This document shows, piece by piece, positions 1-8,247 of a DNA stretch of 64,000 nucleotides. Where the stretch lies: contig NZ_JACXGQ010000004.1 of NCBI RefSeq assembly GCF_022096995.1, positions 1 through 64,000 on the forward strand, written 5' to 3'. Each line of letters starts with the position of its first letter. The first letter of the stretch is position 1. The notes under the pieces were generated by a model, which did not search any database, was not told the DNA's origin, and saw only the letters and a program-made list of their open reading frames with translations. This DNA is from Yoonia sp. I 8.24. GTDB taxonomy: Bacteria; Pseudomonadota; Alphaproteobacteria; Rhodobacterales; Rhodobacteraceae. The translations under genes were made by a program, and so were the position numbers.

Positions 1-47
1 ATTTTTAAAGCTCAAATACACAACCACATATATTTCGGAGAACCAAA

Positions 48-275
48 ATGCGTTTCACAACTACTCTCGCCGCTGCAACGGCAATCGCCTTGACATCAAC
101 AGCTGCCTTTGCGGGTGGTGTTGCACCTGTCATCATCGAACCCGTCGAAGTGATGGAAGAGCCTGTGACATCTTCTGTTAAACCAGCTTACATCGTTTTG
201 GGTGTTCTGGCGGCACTGCTAATTGCGTCACAGCTTGATGACGACGATGACGAAGAAGAGATTCTGATCGACTGA
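48..275 (+). CDS. Small exported membrane protein with acidic C-terminus
   Basis: A 75-residue protein of unknown function. A signal peptide is clear (basic start, Ala/Thr-rich core, AFA-GG cleavage site near residue 22). A Pro/Val/Glu-rich linker follows, then one membrane segment at about residues 48-62, and a tail with a run of Asp and Glu (about residues 64-72). A CGGAGAA ribosome-binding site lies just upstream of the ATG, and a hairpin follows the stop. Small signal-peptide plus single-helix proteins of this layout are common in Rhodobacterales. The layout suggests an inner-membrane protein whose acidic tail faces the cytoplasm or binds cations; that role is inference. Confidence 0.75.
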   Translation: MRFTTTLAAATAIALTSTAAFAGGVAPVIIEPVEVMEEPVTSSVKPAYIVLGVLAALLIASQLDDDDDEEEILID

Positions 276-286
276 TTTCGATTTTA

Positions 287-316
287 GGGGCCGACACTTC
301 GTCGGTCCTATTCTCT
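287..316 (+). terminator. Hairpin terminator after the small exported protein
   Basis: CCGAC (291-295) pairs with GTCGG (301-305) around an ACTTC loop, extended by G-C and G-U pairs on the outside. A T-rich stretch (TATTCTCT) follows. It lies 12 bases after the stop codon of the upstream gene. The T-run is weak, so termination strength is uncertain. Confidence 0.5.
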
Positions 317-662
317 CCGGCGCGGAATTTTTGCAACGGTTAACACCAGCGGGACCGCGCAATGCCGCCACGCCGCCGAACGCGATAGGCAAGCCAAACG
401 TAGCCCCACACACATTGACGCGACCGCAAACCCTAAGGGCGTTGTTATGAAACCTGGGGTCAACCACGCCAGTACAAACCGCCTGCAAGGCCCGTGCGCC
501 CAGTTTGCGCTCCAACATCGGTGCCAACCACATCGACGAGACCAAGCCAGTCGCAAAGCCAAGTAAAAGCGTCCCAAACATCGCATCTGACACGGCAAGC
601 TGCGCCTTAATATGTGAGACATAAGCTGCAAAGCAGCCCCAAAAAAAACCCAGCAACGATAA
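300..662 (-). pseudogene. MFS transporter remnant (frameshifted, truncated)
   Basis: Read on the minus strand, one frame gives an MFS-like N-terminus: a hydrophobic start, then SHIKAQLAVSD and a TLLLGFATGLVSS helix. The match then jumps to another frame (TPGFITTPLGFAV) and back to the first (VCGATFGL). That alternation is what a once-continuous major facilitator gene looks like after at least two frameshifts. Only about 120 of the usual 380-400 residues remain. The match to the family (YfkL-like or sugar/drug MFS proteins) rests on recall of helix patterns, so the substrate is unknown. The gene is almost certainly non-functional. Confidence 0.6.
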
Positions 663-862
663 AGGCATACGACAAAGTTCTAGGCGCACTCCATGATTGC
701 TACGGCAAGCCATGGAACCATCAAAACATCACACATATTGATTTTAAGTTTGGCGGGGCCGATTTCATCTTTCTTGACGAGTGGGACGCGCCTTGCTTTA
801 TCGCAAGCACCCATGAAGGCACCGACATCCTGAAGGCACTCTACAAAAATCTAAGCGACTAA
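614..862 (+). CDS. Small hypothetical protein (possible remnant)
   Basis: An 82-residue frame whose last 60 or so residues look like real protein (GGADFIFLDEWDAPC, then an acidic helix ending the chain). The first 20 residues are basic and of low quality and overlap the decayed MFS gene on the other strand, so the true start may be lost or lie further in. No clear ribosome-binding site precedes the ATG. Family not recognised. It may be a 5'-truncated gene left by the same rearrangement that destroyed its neighbour. Confidence 0.4.
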   Translation: MRHKLQSSPKKNPATIKAYDKVLGALHDCYGKPWNHQNITHIDFKFGGADFIFLDEWDAPCFIASTHEGTDILKALYKNLSD

Positions 863-868
863 CCGGCC

Positions 869-1222
869 CTATCGAAATTCGCGCGTTACTTCTATTTTTC
901 TGACGATTGCCGCGTTAAACGCGTCAACATCTTCCGCAGGAATCCAATATTCCAAATGCGCGCGCCCACCGGCTTCTTGGACGTCATATGCATCAAGGTA
1001 CGATTTTAGGACTTCAAAGCGAGTGACGTAACCAGACCCGCTGGCCTTCACGTTCCAATCACGCGCAATCTTAATGGCGTAATCCTCAGTCAACACAGGA
1101 TAGAATATCGGTTGCTCAGGAAGACGAGGCGGAAAAGCCTCCATATCGGCGGCCTCCATCAACGCGAGTTCTTCAGGTCCGACCGGTCGCCATAAGACCA
1201 CAATTTTTGCTTTATGTGCCAT
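869..1222 (-). CDS. ADP-ribosylation/crystallin J1-like protein
   Basis: 117 residues. The sequence carries the pattern I recall from small proteins labelled 'ADP-ribosylation/crystallin J1': LWRPVGPEEL, then FPPRLPEQPIFYPVL, a GYVTRFEV strand, and REYWIPAED-like HLEYWIPAEDVDAFN near the C-terminus. No transmembrane segment or signal peptide. Despite the family label, no catalytic ADP-ribosylhydrolase residues are evident at this size, so function is unknown. It stands alone, 74 bases from any same-strand neighbour, and ends a few bases from the convergent upstream gene. Confidence 0.65.
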   Translation of the reverse strand: MAHKAKIVVLWRPVGPEELALMEAADMEAFPPRLPEQPIFYPVLTEDYAIKIARDWNVKASGSGYVTRFEVLKSYLDAYDVQEAGGRAHLEYWIPAEDVDAFNAAIVRKIEVTREFR

Positions 1223-1261
1223 ACGGTTTGAATAATATCACCCCTAGGTAGATACAATATC

Positions 1262-1292
1262 AAAAACCACACCCAGCCATTGCTGGGTGTGG
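1262..1292 (-). terminator. Rho-independent terminator of the PepSY gene
   Basis: A perfect 11-bp stem (1267-1277 with 1282-1292, arms CCACACCCAGC / GCTGGGTGTGG) closes a four-base loop. On the minus strand it is followed directly by five T residues (complement of 1262-1266). It lies 10 bases past the stop codon of the PepSY gene. Confidence 0.88.
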
Positions 1293-1301
1293 TCACTGAT
1301 C

Positions 1302-2687
1302 TTAACTCAACACCGCCCGCAATTTCGGGATGCGCGCCAAGATCAACGTATCAAGTGCCAGCACCGTCAGCAGTGCAAGCCCCGCCATAGGGAACGCCAT
1401 CGAAACGCCGAGCCCAACCAGTGCCGCCCCCTGCCATAGTGGCATTTCTTGCGGCATAGCGGGCGCGGCAAGGCGGCCCGCTTTGGCGGGGCGGCGTTTC
1501 CACCACAGCACGAGCGAACTGACACATAGGAAGATCACGGCAAGGCAAACGACCGTATTGGCCAGCACGCTCCACAGTCCCAATGTGCCCATGTGTAGTG
1601 CAATGCCGACGGCCATCGCTTTACCCGCAAGCGAATAATCCGCGTAGCGCACATCGGCCAGAACATTGCCAGTGTATTGATCCACATGAACGGTGCGGTC
1701 CGTCGTCGGGCTAGTGCTATCGACGCTCATGGAATCGCGGCTAAGCGTCCAAACCCCGGTATCGCCGGACGGCAGGTTCATCTGATAACGTGCGTCAAAA
1801 CCGATCTCACGGGCCAAGGCATCCACCGTGTCGATGGACACGAACCCAGCGATGCCGTCAGTCCCAACATCACTACCAGAGGCAGGCAACGGCGTTTGTT
1901 CAAGCGCCCAAGGCACTTCGCGCCGTTCGTGGTTCATACTTGCGTGGGTTTTATCGGAAAGCGGCACATTTGCCCATTTTTCTGCGGGGAATTGGCTCCA
2001 GGCTTGGACCATTTTTCCACCCCAAATACCGGCCCATGCAAGCCCCGAAATCAAAAAGAAGACCAGCACAATGGATACCCACATGCCAACAACCCCGTGC
2101 AGTGACTTCCACAGGCTCCGGCCTTTTGAAAAGCGGGGGATAAATGACCTGCGCCACCCGTCGTCACGCGGCCACCACATATAAAGACCCGTCGCGACAA
2201 GCACCAAACACAGCGACGCCGCCGTTTCAATAAGTCTGTCCCCTGCTAGGCCCAGCATGAGATCACCATGGATATGGTCAAAGAAATCATACCACCCGCT
2301 ACGGCGCGGAAAAGTTTCGATGACAGTCGCCGTGTACGGATCGACCGCGACCATGATCGCATCATCCCCTTGATCAACCCGAAAAAGCGCAACCACATCG
2401 TCGGTACGTGGGGCAATATATTGTTTCACCACGCCATCATCGATGGCCGCAAGAGCCGCCTCTGCTTGCACCGAAACAGGCAGCGTAGTCTCTTGTGGAA
2501 TCACTTCGGTCCGCGCGCCATCACGCCCGTCGATCCAAGCGATCCACAACATCGCCATGCCTGTCACCGCAAGCGTGGTCAGAAACGGGATCACAACAAG
2601 CCCCGCGTAAAAGTGCCAGCGCCAAGCTGCACGGTATAGTTTTTGCGCCGCGCCTGTGGGCTGCGCATTCGTTTCAAGTGTCGTCAT
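1302..2687 (-). CDS. PepSY-associated TM helix protein (PiuB-like)
   Basis: 461 residues, usual length for PepSY-TM proteins. Visible order: a cytoplasmic N-terminus, a first helix at about 28-52 preceded by the conserved WRWHFYAGL (His25), a periplasmic PepSY-type stretch, a HIHGDLMLG motif near 138-146, a second helix, a LHG-led third helix near 197-222, another large periplasmic region, an LHMG motif and two or three C-terminal helices. Repeated membrane-border histidines suggest haem or metal binding, as in siderophore-iron reductase relatives, but this is family inference. Relatives often sit with iron or copper uptake genes. The gene upstream on the same strand (67-base gap) is probably co-transcribed. 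Confidence 0.85.
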   Translation of the reverse strand: MTTLETNAQPTGAAQKLYRAAWRWHFYAGLVVIPFLTTLAVTGMAMLWIAWIDGRDGARTEVIPQETTLPVSVQAEAALAAIDDGVVKQYIAPRTDDVVALFRVDQGDDAIMVAVDPYTATVIETFPRRSGWYDFFDHIHGDLMLGLAGDRLIETAASLCLVLVATGLYMWWPRDDGWRRSFIPRFSKGRSLWKSLHGVVGMWVSIVLVFFLISGLAWAGIWGGKMVQAWSQFPAEKWANVPLSDKTHASMNHERREVPWALEQTPLPASGSDVGTDGIAGFVSIDTVDALAREIGFDARYQMNLPSGDTGVWTLSRDSMSVDSTSPTTDRTVHVDQYTGNVLADVRYADYSLAGKAMAVGIALHMGTLGLWSVLANTVVCLAVIFLCVSSLVLWWKRRPAKAGRLAAPAMPQEMPLWQGAALVGLGVSMAFPMAGLALLTVLALDTLILARIPKLRAVLS

Positions 2688-2754
2688 TCATTGGCTCCAA
2701 GCCTTTGGGTCCGCCGTTTTGGGCGGATCAGTTGAAATCTTTGATGAAAAGAAA

Positions 2755-3132
2755 TCAGGCTTGGGGTGGTGCGCGCGACAGTCGCGCTGGATCAAGAGAT
2801 TGGGCGTTGCGCATGTTCTGGGCCGTCGCAACAAGCCGCGTGTAATCGCCCGGCAGAGTAATCGGTGCGCTAGTAAGTGCATCCGGCAAAACAGCCGCAG
2901 CAATCAAATGACAGGCCGGGCAATGTCCGCCGCTGGCTTTGCTTGGGTCCGTCGTATTGCCACACAGGTCAGAAAATGACCCGCCTGCGGCGAGATAGGC
3001 AATCACATCGTCTGTCAGCGTAGGTTGTTTGACAGGTGCAGACAGACCTCCAGCCCCAAGGGCCAATAGCAGCACAAAAGTGGTTAACAGCCTAGAAATG
3101 ATGTCAAATCCGCGTCGCATGACATGCCTCAT
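2755..3132 (-). CDS. Exported HCPACH-motif protein (DUF2946-like)
   Basis: 125 residues. A basic start and a hydrophobic segment (about 12-32, LTTFVLLLALGAGGLSAP) form a signal peptide or anchor. The middle holds Cys57 and a GGHCPACHL motif near 68-76, reminiscent of the CPLC-type motif of DUF2946 proteins, which accompany copper or iron uptake genes. It directly precedes the PepSY gene, so a metal-handling role is a reasonable inference. An internal Met at residue 5 is an alternative start. The family match is tentative. Confidence 0.6.
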   Translation of the reverse strand: MRHVMRRGFDIISRLLTTFVLLLALGAGGLSAPVKQPTLTDDVIAYLAAGGSFSDLCGNTTDPSKASGGHCPACHLIAAAVLPDALTSAPITLPGDYTRLVATAQNMRNAQSLDPARLSRAPPQA

Positions 3133-3335
3133 AATCGTTCTTCGTCCCTAGTGCGAGCACTGTTTTCTGACATCTCTTGATCTAAGGTATCCCAAAGAAG
3201 TGCTTCCTAGCGGTAAAAGCCACGCCACAATCAATGAACCCCCTTTCCAAAAAGGCGAATCCCTTCTATAGGCACAGGTCTTACCGGGTCCGCACACCCT
3301 TGGAGGGCGGCCCATTCATATATCGGAGAATTACT

Positions 3336-3971
3336 ATGGCTGGAAAGATCCCAGATCTTAACGCCAAGGTACGCGCGGGGACAGGCAAGGGGGCCGCCCG
3401 CCAAGCTCGCCGTGATGGCGACGTACCTGGCATTGTTTATGGTGGTGGCGCAGAGCCCCAATCAATTAGCATCCCATTCAACTACCTGCTGACCATGCTG
3501 CGCAAAGGCCGCTTTATGTCGACGCTTTTCAACCTCAAGGTTGAAGGCCAAGAAGACGTACGCGTGATCTGCCGCGGCGTTCAGCGCGACGTTGTCAAAG
3601 ACTTGCCACGTCACATCGACCTGATGCGCCTCAAGCGCACAAGCCGTGTGAAGCTGTTCATTCCTGTTGAGTTTGAAAACGCTGAGACATGCCCAGGCAT
3701 CAAAAAAGGTGGCACACTGACTGTTGTGCGTAACGAAGTCGAACTTGACGTTCTGGCTGGCGACATCCCTGATCACCTCACAATCGATCTGGCGAACCAC
3801 GAAATGGGCGACACAATCCACATCAGCGAAGTCACGCTTCCTGAAGGTGCGAAATCTGTGATCGACCGTGACTTTGTCATCGCAAACATTGCTGCACCAC
3901 GCACAATGGCAGCCGATGACGAAGAAGAAGGCGGCGAAGAAGCGGTTGCTGAGGCACCTTCAGAAGAATAG
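3336..3971 (+). CDS. rplY: 50S ribosomal protein L25 / Ctc
   Basis: Binds 5S rRNA in the large subunit. 211 residues: an N-terminal L25 domain (1 to about 95, with [14 protein letters not shown] and VPGIVYGGG near the start), a C-terminal TL5-type beta domain (to about 185) and an acidic tail, the long Ctc form usual in alphaproteobacteria. The start was set at this ATG because CGGAGAA (3324-3330) precedes it and homologous sequence begins here; the open frame extends 34 codons further upstream without family support. A strong terminator follows. The leader has several small GC-rich inverted repeats. Confidence 0.95.
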   Translation: MAGKIPDLNAKVRAGTGKGAARQARRDGDVPGIVYGGGAEPQSISIPFNYLLTMLRKGRFMSTLFNLKVEGQEDVRVICRGVQRDVVKDLPRHIDLMRLKRTSRVKLFIPVEFENAETCPGIKKGGTLTVVRNEVELDVLAGDIPDHLTIDLANHEMGDTIHISEVTLPEGAKSVIDRDFVIANIAAPRTMAADDEEEGGEEAVAEAPSEE

Positions 3972-3992
3972 TCCAACGCTTCAGCGTGGATC

Positions 3993-4024
3993 AAAGGGCA
4001 TCCGTTTCGGGTGCCCTTTTTGTT
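3993..4024 (+). terminator. Rho-independent terminator of rplY
   Basis: AAAGGGCA pairs with TGCCCTTT around a CGTTTCGG-containing loop, followed by a T-run (TTTTTGTTT). It lies 22 bases after the rplY stop codon and also abuts the 3' end of the convergent NYN gene. Confidence 0.9.
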
Positions 4025-4027
4025 TGG

Positions 4028-4822
4028 TCAGCCCGCAATACGGAGCGGCTGCGCAAACGCATGTTGCCGCAGCTTGACTTCGTTCTTGGTCAACACAACG
4101 CCTTTGCGCCAATGCTTGCTTTGCATCACGTCGGGATATTTCTGCGCATAGTCGCGGTACAGGTCGTTGGTCACAGCAAACGATATTGGCAGCTGATGCA
4201 GGCTTTCCAAAATGAAATCATCCGCTTGGACACCGCTTGGGACAATGTAGATTTCATCGGCCCGCAATCCAAATATGTCGATCAGCAATCCAAGCTCGTG
4301 CCGGTTTCGCGCCGAAAAAGCGCCGTGTTCAATCAGCGTAAAGTAAATATTCGCGTCAAAGAAACAGACGATACGATACCCTTCTTCGCGCAGGGCGTGC
4401 GCGAGCATACCAAGCGGCTGCGCGTCGACTTTCTTTTCGTGCCCAAAGTGATAGATATTGCTGCCGTCAATAATGGCCGTCTTTGCGTCCAGTCGCAGAT
4501 TGCGCATAAAGCCCTGACGGTCGAATTTCAGTAATCCATGTGAAGTCGTGGTGCTGCGCTTCCTTTCGGCAAGCTGCCACAGAATAAACAACACCCAGAC
4601 GCCCCCGAACACCATCAAGCCCGTCATGATCGCATCTCGCTCGATTTCGTGCGATGGCAATACGTTGGTCAACAGGAGCGTTAGAAAGCAAACAGCAACG
4701 AATAGACCTAAATTTCCTAGAAATATCAGAACCTTAAAAATGGCCAAAAGCAACGTCTGCTTAGGTCGTGCCGCCGTTATTAGTGCGAGCTTATCGCCCA
4801 GTGTTTTTGGTTCGTAAGTCAT
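4028..4822 (-). CDS. Membrane-anchored NYN-domain (Zc3h12a-like) ribonuclease
   Basis: 264 residues. Two helices (about 23-51 and 64-84) anchor the protein, and the rest is cytoplasmic. Residues 112-250 carry the PIN/NYN nuclease pattern: a first acidic motif IIDGSN (Asp119), FFDAN (Asp156), GVQADDFIL (Asp201, Asp202) and VTNDLYRDY (Asp220). These are the metal-binding acids of the Zc3h12a-type branch, so RNA cleavage at the inner face of the membrane is likely. Substrate unknown. It is divergent from pth and convergent with rplY, so it is probably transcribed alone. Confidence 0.8.
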   Translation of the reverse strand: MTYEPKTLGDKLALITAARPKQTLLLAIFKVLIFLGNLGLFVAVCFLTLLLTNVLPSHEIERDAIMTGLMVFGGVWVLFILWQLAERKRSTTTSHGLLKFDRQGFMRNLRLDAKTAIIDGSNIYHFGHEKKVDAQPLGMLAHALREEGYRIVCFFDANIYFTLIEHGAFSARNRHELGLLIDIFGLRADEIYIVPSGVQADDFILESLHQLPISFAVTNDLYRDYAQKYPDVMQSKHWRKGVVLTKNEVKLRQHAFAQPLRIAG

Positions 4823-4996
4823 ACTGCAATTCGTTCACCGTCGGAATGCAACACTTAGTCAATTCCCCGAACAATGCCAACCTGTAGTTGTGTCGATTTC
4901 TGCCCATCGCGAACAGATTGCAATCATGCTGGTGCATCATCGGCAATCTCAGACGACCCACTAGCGCCGCACTGCGGCATAGGTTAAGAAAGCGTT

Positions 4997-5671
4997 ATGA
5001 AACTGATCGTAGGCCTCGGCAACCCCGGCGCGAAATACGCGCAAAATCGTCACAACATCGGCTTTATGGCTATGGATGTTATCGCAACCGATCATGGGTT
5101 TTCGCCCTGGCGCAGTAAATTCCAAGGGCAAATATCTGATGGGCGCTTTGGCTCTGAAAAGGTTGCCCTTCTGAAACCCGAAACTTTCATGAACCTTTCC
5201 GGTCAATCTGTCGGCGAGGCAATGCGCTATCTTAAGGTCGCCCCTGAAGACGTCATCGTCTTTCATGATGAGCTTGATCTGGCACCGGGCAAGGTACGCC
5301 TGAAAACGGGTGGCGGCCATGCAGGCCACAATGGGTTGCGCTCTATTCACGGGCATATTGGCCCAGACTACGACCGTGTACGTATGGGCATCGGTCACCC
5401 CGGCCACAAAGACGCCGTCGCAGGCTATGTCTTGCGCGATTTTTCAAAAGCAGACGCCGCATGGCTTGATGATGAGATGCGCGGGATCAGTGACGGGATT
5501 GAACATCTGATCGCGGGCGATGGACCTAAGTTTTTGAATGCGATCGCGCTGCGCGTCGCCCCTCCCCGGTCTTCGACAAGCAAGCCCAAGCCAAAACCTG
5601 TCACCACCTTGCCCACCCAGCAAGAGGATAGCCGTTCCCCGATGCAAAAGCTTGTGGATCGCTTTCGGTGA
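4997..5671 (+). CDS. pth: Peptidyl-tRNA hydrolase
   Basis: Releases tRNA from peptidyl-tRNA that drops off the ribosome. 224 residues, slightly longer than the bacterial norm because of a Pro/Lys-rich C-terminal extension. All active-site residues are present: Asn9 in GLGNPG, the catalytic His19 in NRHNIGF, Asn66 in FMNLSG, Asp91 in FHDELDL and Asn112 in GHNGLRS. First gene of a tightly coupled run; the next gene's GTG overlaps this stop codon as GTGA. The adjacent rplY (across the NYN gene) is the usual alphaproteobacterial neighbour. Confidence 0.97.
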   Translation: MKLIVGLGNPGAKYAQNRHNIGFMAMDVIATDHGFSPWRSKFQGQISDGRFGSEKVALLKPETFMNLSGQSVGEAMRYLKVAPEDVIVFHDELDLAPGKVRLKTGGGHAGHNGLRSIHGHIGPDYDRVRMGIGHPGHKDAVAGYVLRDFSKADAAWLDDEMRGISDGIEHLIAGDGPKFLNAIALRVAPPRSSTSKPKPKPVTTLPTQQEDSRSPMQKLVDRFR

Positions 5672-6720
5672 TACCTGACCGGGTCCGCGACGCATTTTTA
5701 GGCCAAGCCACTGCCTGCGCGGAACTCGATTCACCTTTTATGGCACAGCTTATGACCCTGTGCGCGACGCGGCCCTGGCCAGACAGCCCGGTGACCAAAC
5801 GTATCTTCGAGTGGCAAGGCGATCTCTATCCAAGCGGACAATCCGTGCCCTTACGGCTTGCTGGGGCATTGCATGCCTGTAAATTGGCCGGTGATCCCGA
5901 ACTGACCGCTGTCTACCCGCCCCGGCAAGGTGACCCAGATAAAATATGGGACGCAGTTTGTGCGGCGCTGCTTCAGCATTGTACGGCCATCAATGCCCAT
6001 CTCGACCAAGCCCCCCAAACCAACGAAGTCCGCCGATCCGCTGTTTTAATCGCTGTGGGGCATATGCTTGCCGAACGGTTCCACCTGCCGATCCGCTTGT
6101 CAGAACTTGGCGCGAGCGCGGGACTGAACCTACATTGGGACGACTACGCGCTGGCTATCGGCAAGCAGCAGTTTGGTGCGGCCTTGCCCGCGCTCAAGCT
6201 GCGCCCTGATTGGACCGGACCGCCCCCACCCACGACACCGCCAACAGTTGTCGTGCGCGCAGGTGTGGATTTAAATCCGCTAGAACTTCCGCGCGATGCA
6301 CAGCGCTTGCAATCATATCTTTGGGCGGACCAGCCCCATCGGATCACCCTGACCCGCGCCGCAATGGCTGTCGCGCAGACCAAGGTTGTCAAAGCTGACG
6401 CCATCGATTGGCTGGAAACGGCACTAGCCCATACCCCCGGTCAATTGCATCTGATCTATAGCACGGTGGCTTGGCAATATTTCCCGCGCGATAAACAGAT
6501 CACTGGCACCGCCTTGATCGAACAAGCGGGGCTGACTGCCACAGCAGAGACCCCCATGGCATGGTTCACGATGGAGACAGATGGCACAACGCCCGGTGCC
6601 GCGCTTACCTTGCGTCTTTGGCCCGGTGATATCACCATCGCGCTTGGACGCGCCGATTTTCATGGGCGGTGGGTGCAATGGTATCACCAAGACACCCCAA
6701 ACAAGGCCACACAGACATGA
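5668..6720 (+). CDS. DUF2332 family protein
   Basis: 350 residues, GTG start overlapping the pth stop. The family signature is visible: a TNEVRRSAVL stretch (about 112-121), then LRLSEL-type IRLSELGASAGLNLHWDDY (about 140-158), resembling the first Rossmann motif of methyltransferases, and IYSTVAWQYFP near 270. Family members are uncharacterised. The E-x-G-A-S-A-G-x-N motif suggests nucleotide or SAM binding, which is inference. It is translationally coupled on both sides. Confidence 0.85.
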   Translation: MIPDRVRDAFLGQATACAELDSPFMAQLMTLCATRPWPDSPVTKRIFEWQGDLYPSGQSVPLRLAGALHACKLAGDPELTAVYPPRQGDPDKIWDAVCAALLQHCTAINAHLDQAPQTNEVRRSAVLIAVGHMLAERFHLPIRLSELGASAGLNLHWDDYALAIGKQQFGAALPALKLRPDWTGPPPPTTPPTVVVRAGVDLNPLELPRDAQRLQSYLWADQPHRITLTRAAMAVAQTKVVKADAIDWLETALAHTPGQLHLIYSTVAWQYFPRDKQITGTALIEQAGLTATAETPMAWFTMETDGTTPGAALTLRLWPGDITIALGRADFHGRWVQWYHQDTPNKATQT

Positions 6721-7877
6721 GCCTGATCGATTGGATTTTCACGCTTGCCGCGGGTGCGATCACCATAGCCGCAATATGCAAACGCAGAGAAATCAAACGG
6801 CTGCGCCATGTGCTACGCCTCTTTTCTCCTGAGAGCATCGTGCAAAATTTCTCGCATATGGATGCAGCTTTTCTGCACGAGCAACTGCCCGCTAAAGGCG
6901 ACAAATCTCCCTTACCGCTAGGCCGCTCGATAGATCTGACACCGGACATGCGTCAATGGATCGACGCGCGCAGCGTCACCGCATTGGTCATATTGAAGGA
7001 CGGGCAGCAGGTCTTTGAAGACTACTTTCACGGCACGGGCGCGGATGATCTGCGGATCAACTGGTCGGTATCAAAAAGCTATCTCTCGGCCTTGTTTGGC
7101 GTGGTGTTATCTGAGGGTTCGATCGACAGCATTGACGATCCTGTGTTGAAATACGCGCCCGCATTGGCGGGCACCGCCTATCAGGATGCGACCATCAAAG
7201 ACGTGTTGCAAATGTCATCGGGGCTGAAATTCGACGAAGACTATCTGGCCTTCTTTTCAGATATCAACCGGATGGGGCGTGTTTTGGCGCTTGGCGGGTC
7301 GATGGATGGGTTTGCACAAAAACAAAAGACCAGCGCCGCCGCCCCCGGTACGCGGATGGAATATGTCTCTATCGACACCCATGTCTTGGGTATGGTCATC
7401 CGTGGCGCGACAGGGCGTGGGATTGCAGAGTTATTGCAAGAAAAGATCATCGCCCCCTTAGGGATGGAACACGCGCCCTATTACGTGACGGACGGCAATG
7501 GCGTAGCTTTTGTACTGGGCGGGCTGAACAGCACAACGCGCGACAATGCACGTTTTGGCCAGATGATGGCGCAGGGCGGCATGTGGCAAGGCAAACAGAT
7601 TGTTCCCGCAGATTGGGTCACGCAATCAACCCGTGCCACCGCCAAAACGGCCCCCGGTGAAATCGGCTATGGCTATCAATGGTGGATACCCTTGGGTTAT
7701 GAAGCGGGGCAGTTTTTGGCGCGTGGCATTTACGGGCAATACATCTACATTGATCAAATCAACAATGTCGTCATCGCCGCCCATAGCGCCGATCGCGCCT
7801 TTCGCGACGACGGTGTGAGCCGCGAAAACGAAATCGTGTTCCAACAGATCGCAGAAAGCCTGACCGCCCATGGATAA
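6717..7877 (+). CDS. Serine hydrolase, class C beta-lactamase family
   Basis: 386 residues. Start at the ATG that overlaps the DUF2332 stop as ATGA; an upstream extension of the frame lacks support. One N-terminal membrane segment (about 5-20) anchors it, probably with the catalytic domain in the periplasm. The nucleophile motif is SVSK (117-120). A YVS triad near 220 takes the place of YxN, as in 6-aminohexanoate-dimer-hydrolase relatives (YxS). GYGYQWW near the C-terminus marks the third motif region. The sequence fits esterases or amidases of the beta-lactamase fold rather than a resistance enzyme. Substrate unknown. Confidence 0.88.
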   Translation: MSLIDWIFTLAAGAITIAAICKRREIKRLRHVLRLFSPESIVQNFSHMDAAFLHEQLPAKGDKSPLPLGRSIDLTPDMRQWIDARSVTALVILKDGQQVFEDYFHGTGADDLRINWSVSKSYLSALFGVVLSEGSIDSIDDPVLKYAPALAGTAYQDATIKDVLQMSSGLKFDEDYLAFFSDINRMGRVLALGGSMDGFAQKQKTSAAAPGTRMEYVSIDTHVLGMVIRGATGRGIAELLQEKIIAPLGMEHAPYYVTDGNGVAFVLGGLNSTTRDNARFGQMMAQGGMWQGKQIVPADWVTQSTRATAKTAPGEIGYGYQWWIPLGYEAGQFLARGIYGQYIYIDQINNVVIAAHSADRAFRDDGVSRENEIVFQQIAESLTAHG

Positions 7878-8247
7878 AGACCCATCGCTGAACGTCTTCG
7901 GACACCCGCTCGCCCCCTGTTCGACGGATCCGGTCACAGGGTATTTTCGAAACGGCGCCTGCGATACCTGCGCGCAAGACACAGGCAGCCACACGGTTTG
8001 CGCTGTGATGACCGATGAATTTTTGGCCTATTCAAAATACTTTGGGAATGACCTCAGCACGCCGCGCCCTGAATTTGGTTTCAAAGGGCTCAGCGCTGGG
8101 GATAGCTGGTGCCTATGCGCCAGCAGGTTTCTACAAGCGCACGAGGAAGGCTGCGCGCCGCAGGTCAATCTCCACGGCACGCATGTTCGCGCGCTTGAAA
8201 TCGTGTCGATTGACGTGCTGCAACAATACGCGACAGATCAGCCTTAG
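7870..8247 (+). CDS. DUF2237 family protein
   Basis: 125 residues, full length for the family. Conserved features: [10 protein letters not shown] near the start, [12 protein letters not shown] (paired cysteines), [29 protein letters not shown], and a [10 protein letters not shown] motif. The many cysteines suggest a fold stabilised by metal or thiols; no function is known. It overlaps the end of the serine-hydrolase gene by 8 bases and is the last gene of the pth run. Its stop region overlaps the convergent trpB by 4 bases. Confidence 0.92.
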   Translation: MDKDPSLNVFGHPLAPCSTDPVTGYFRNGACDTCAQDTGSHTVCAVMTDEFLAYSKYFGNDLSTPRPEFGFKGLSAGDSWCLCASRFLQAHEEGCAPQVNLHGTHVRALEIVSIDVLQQYATDQP

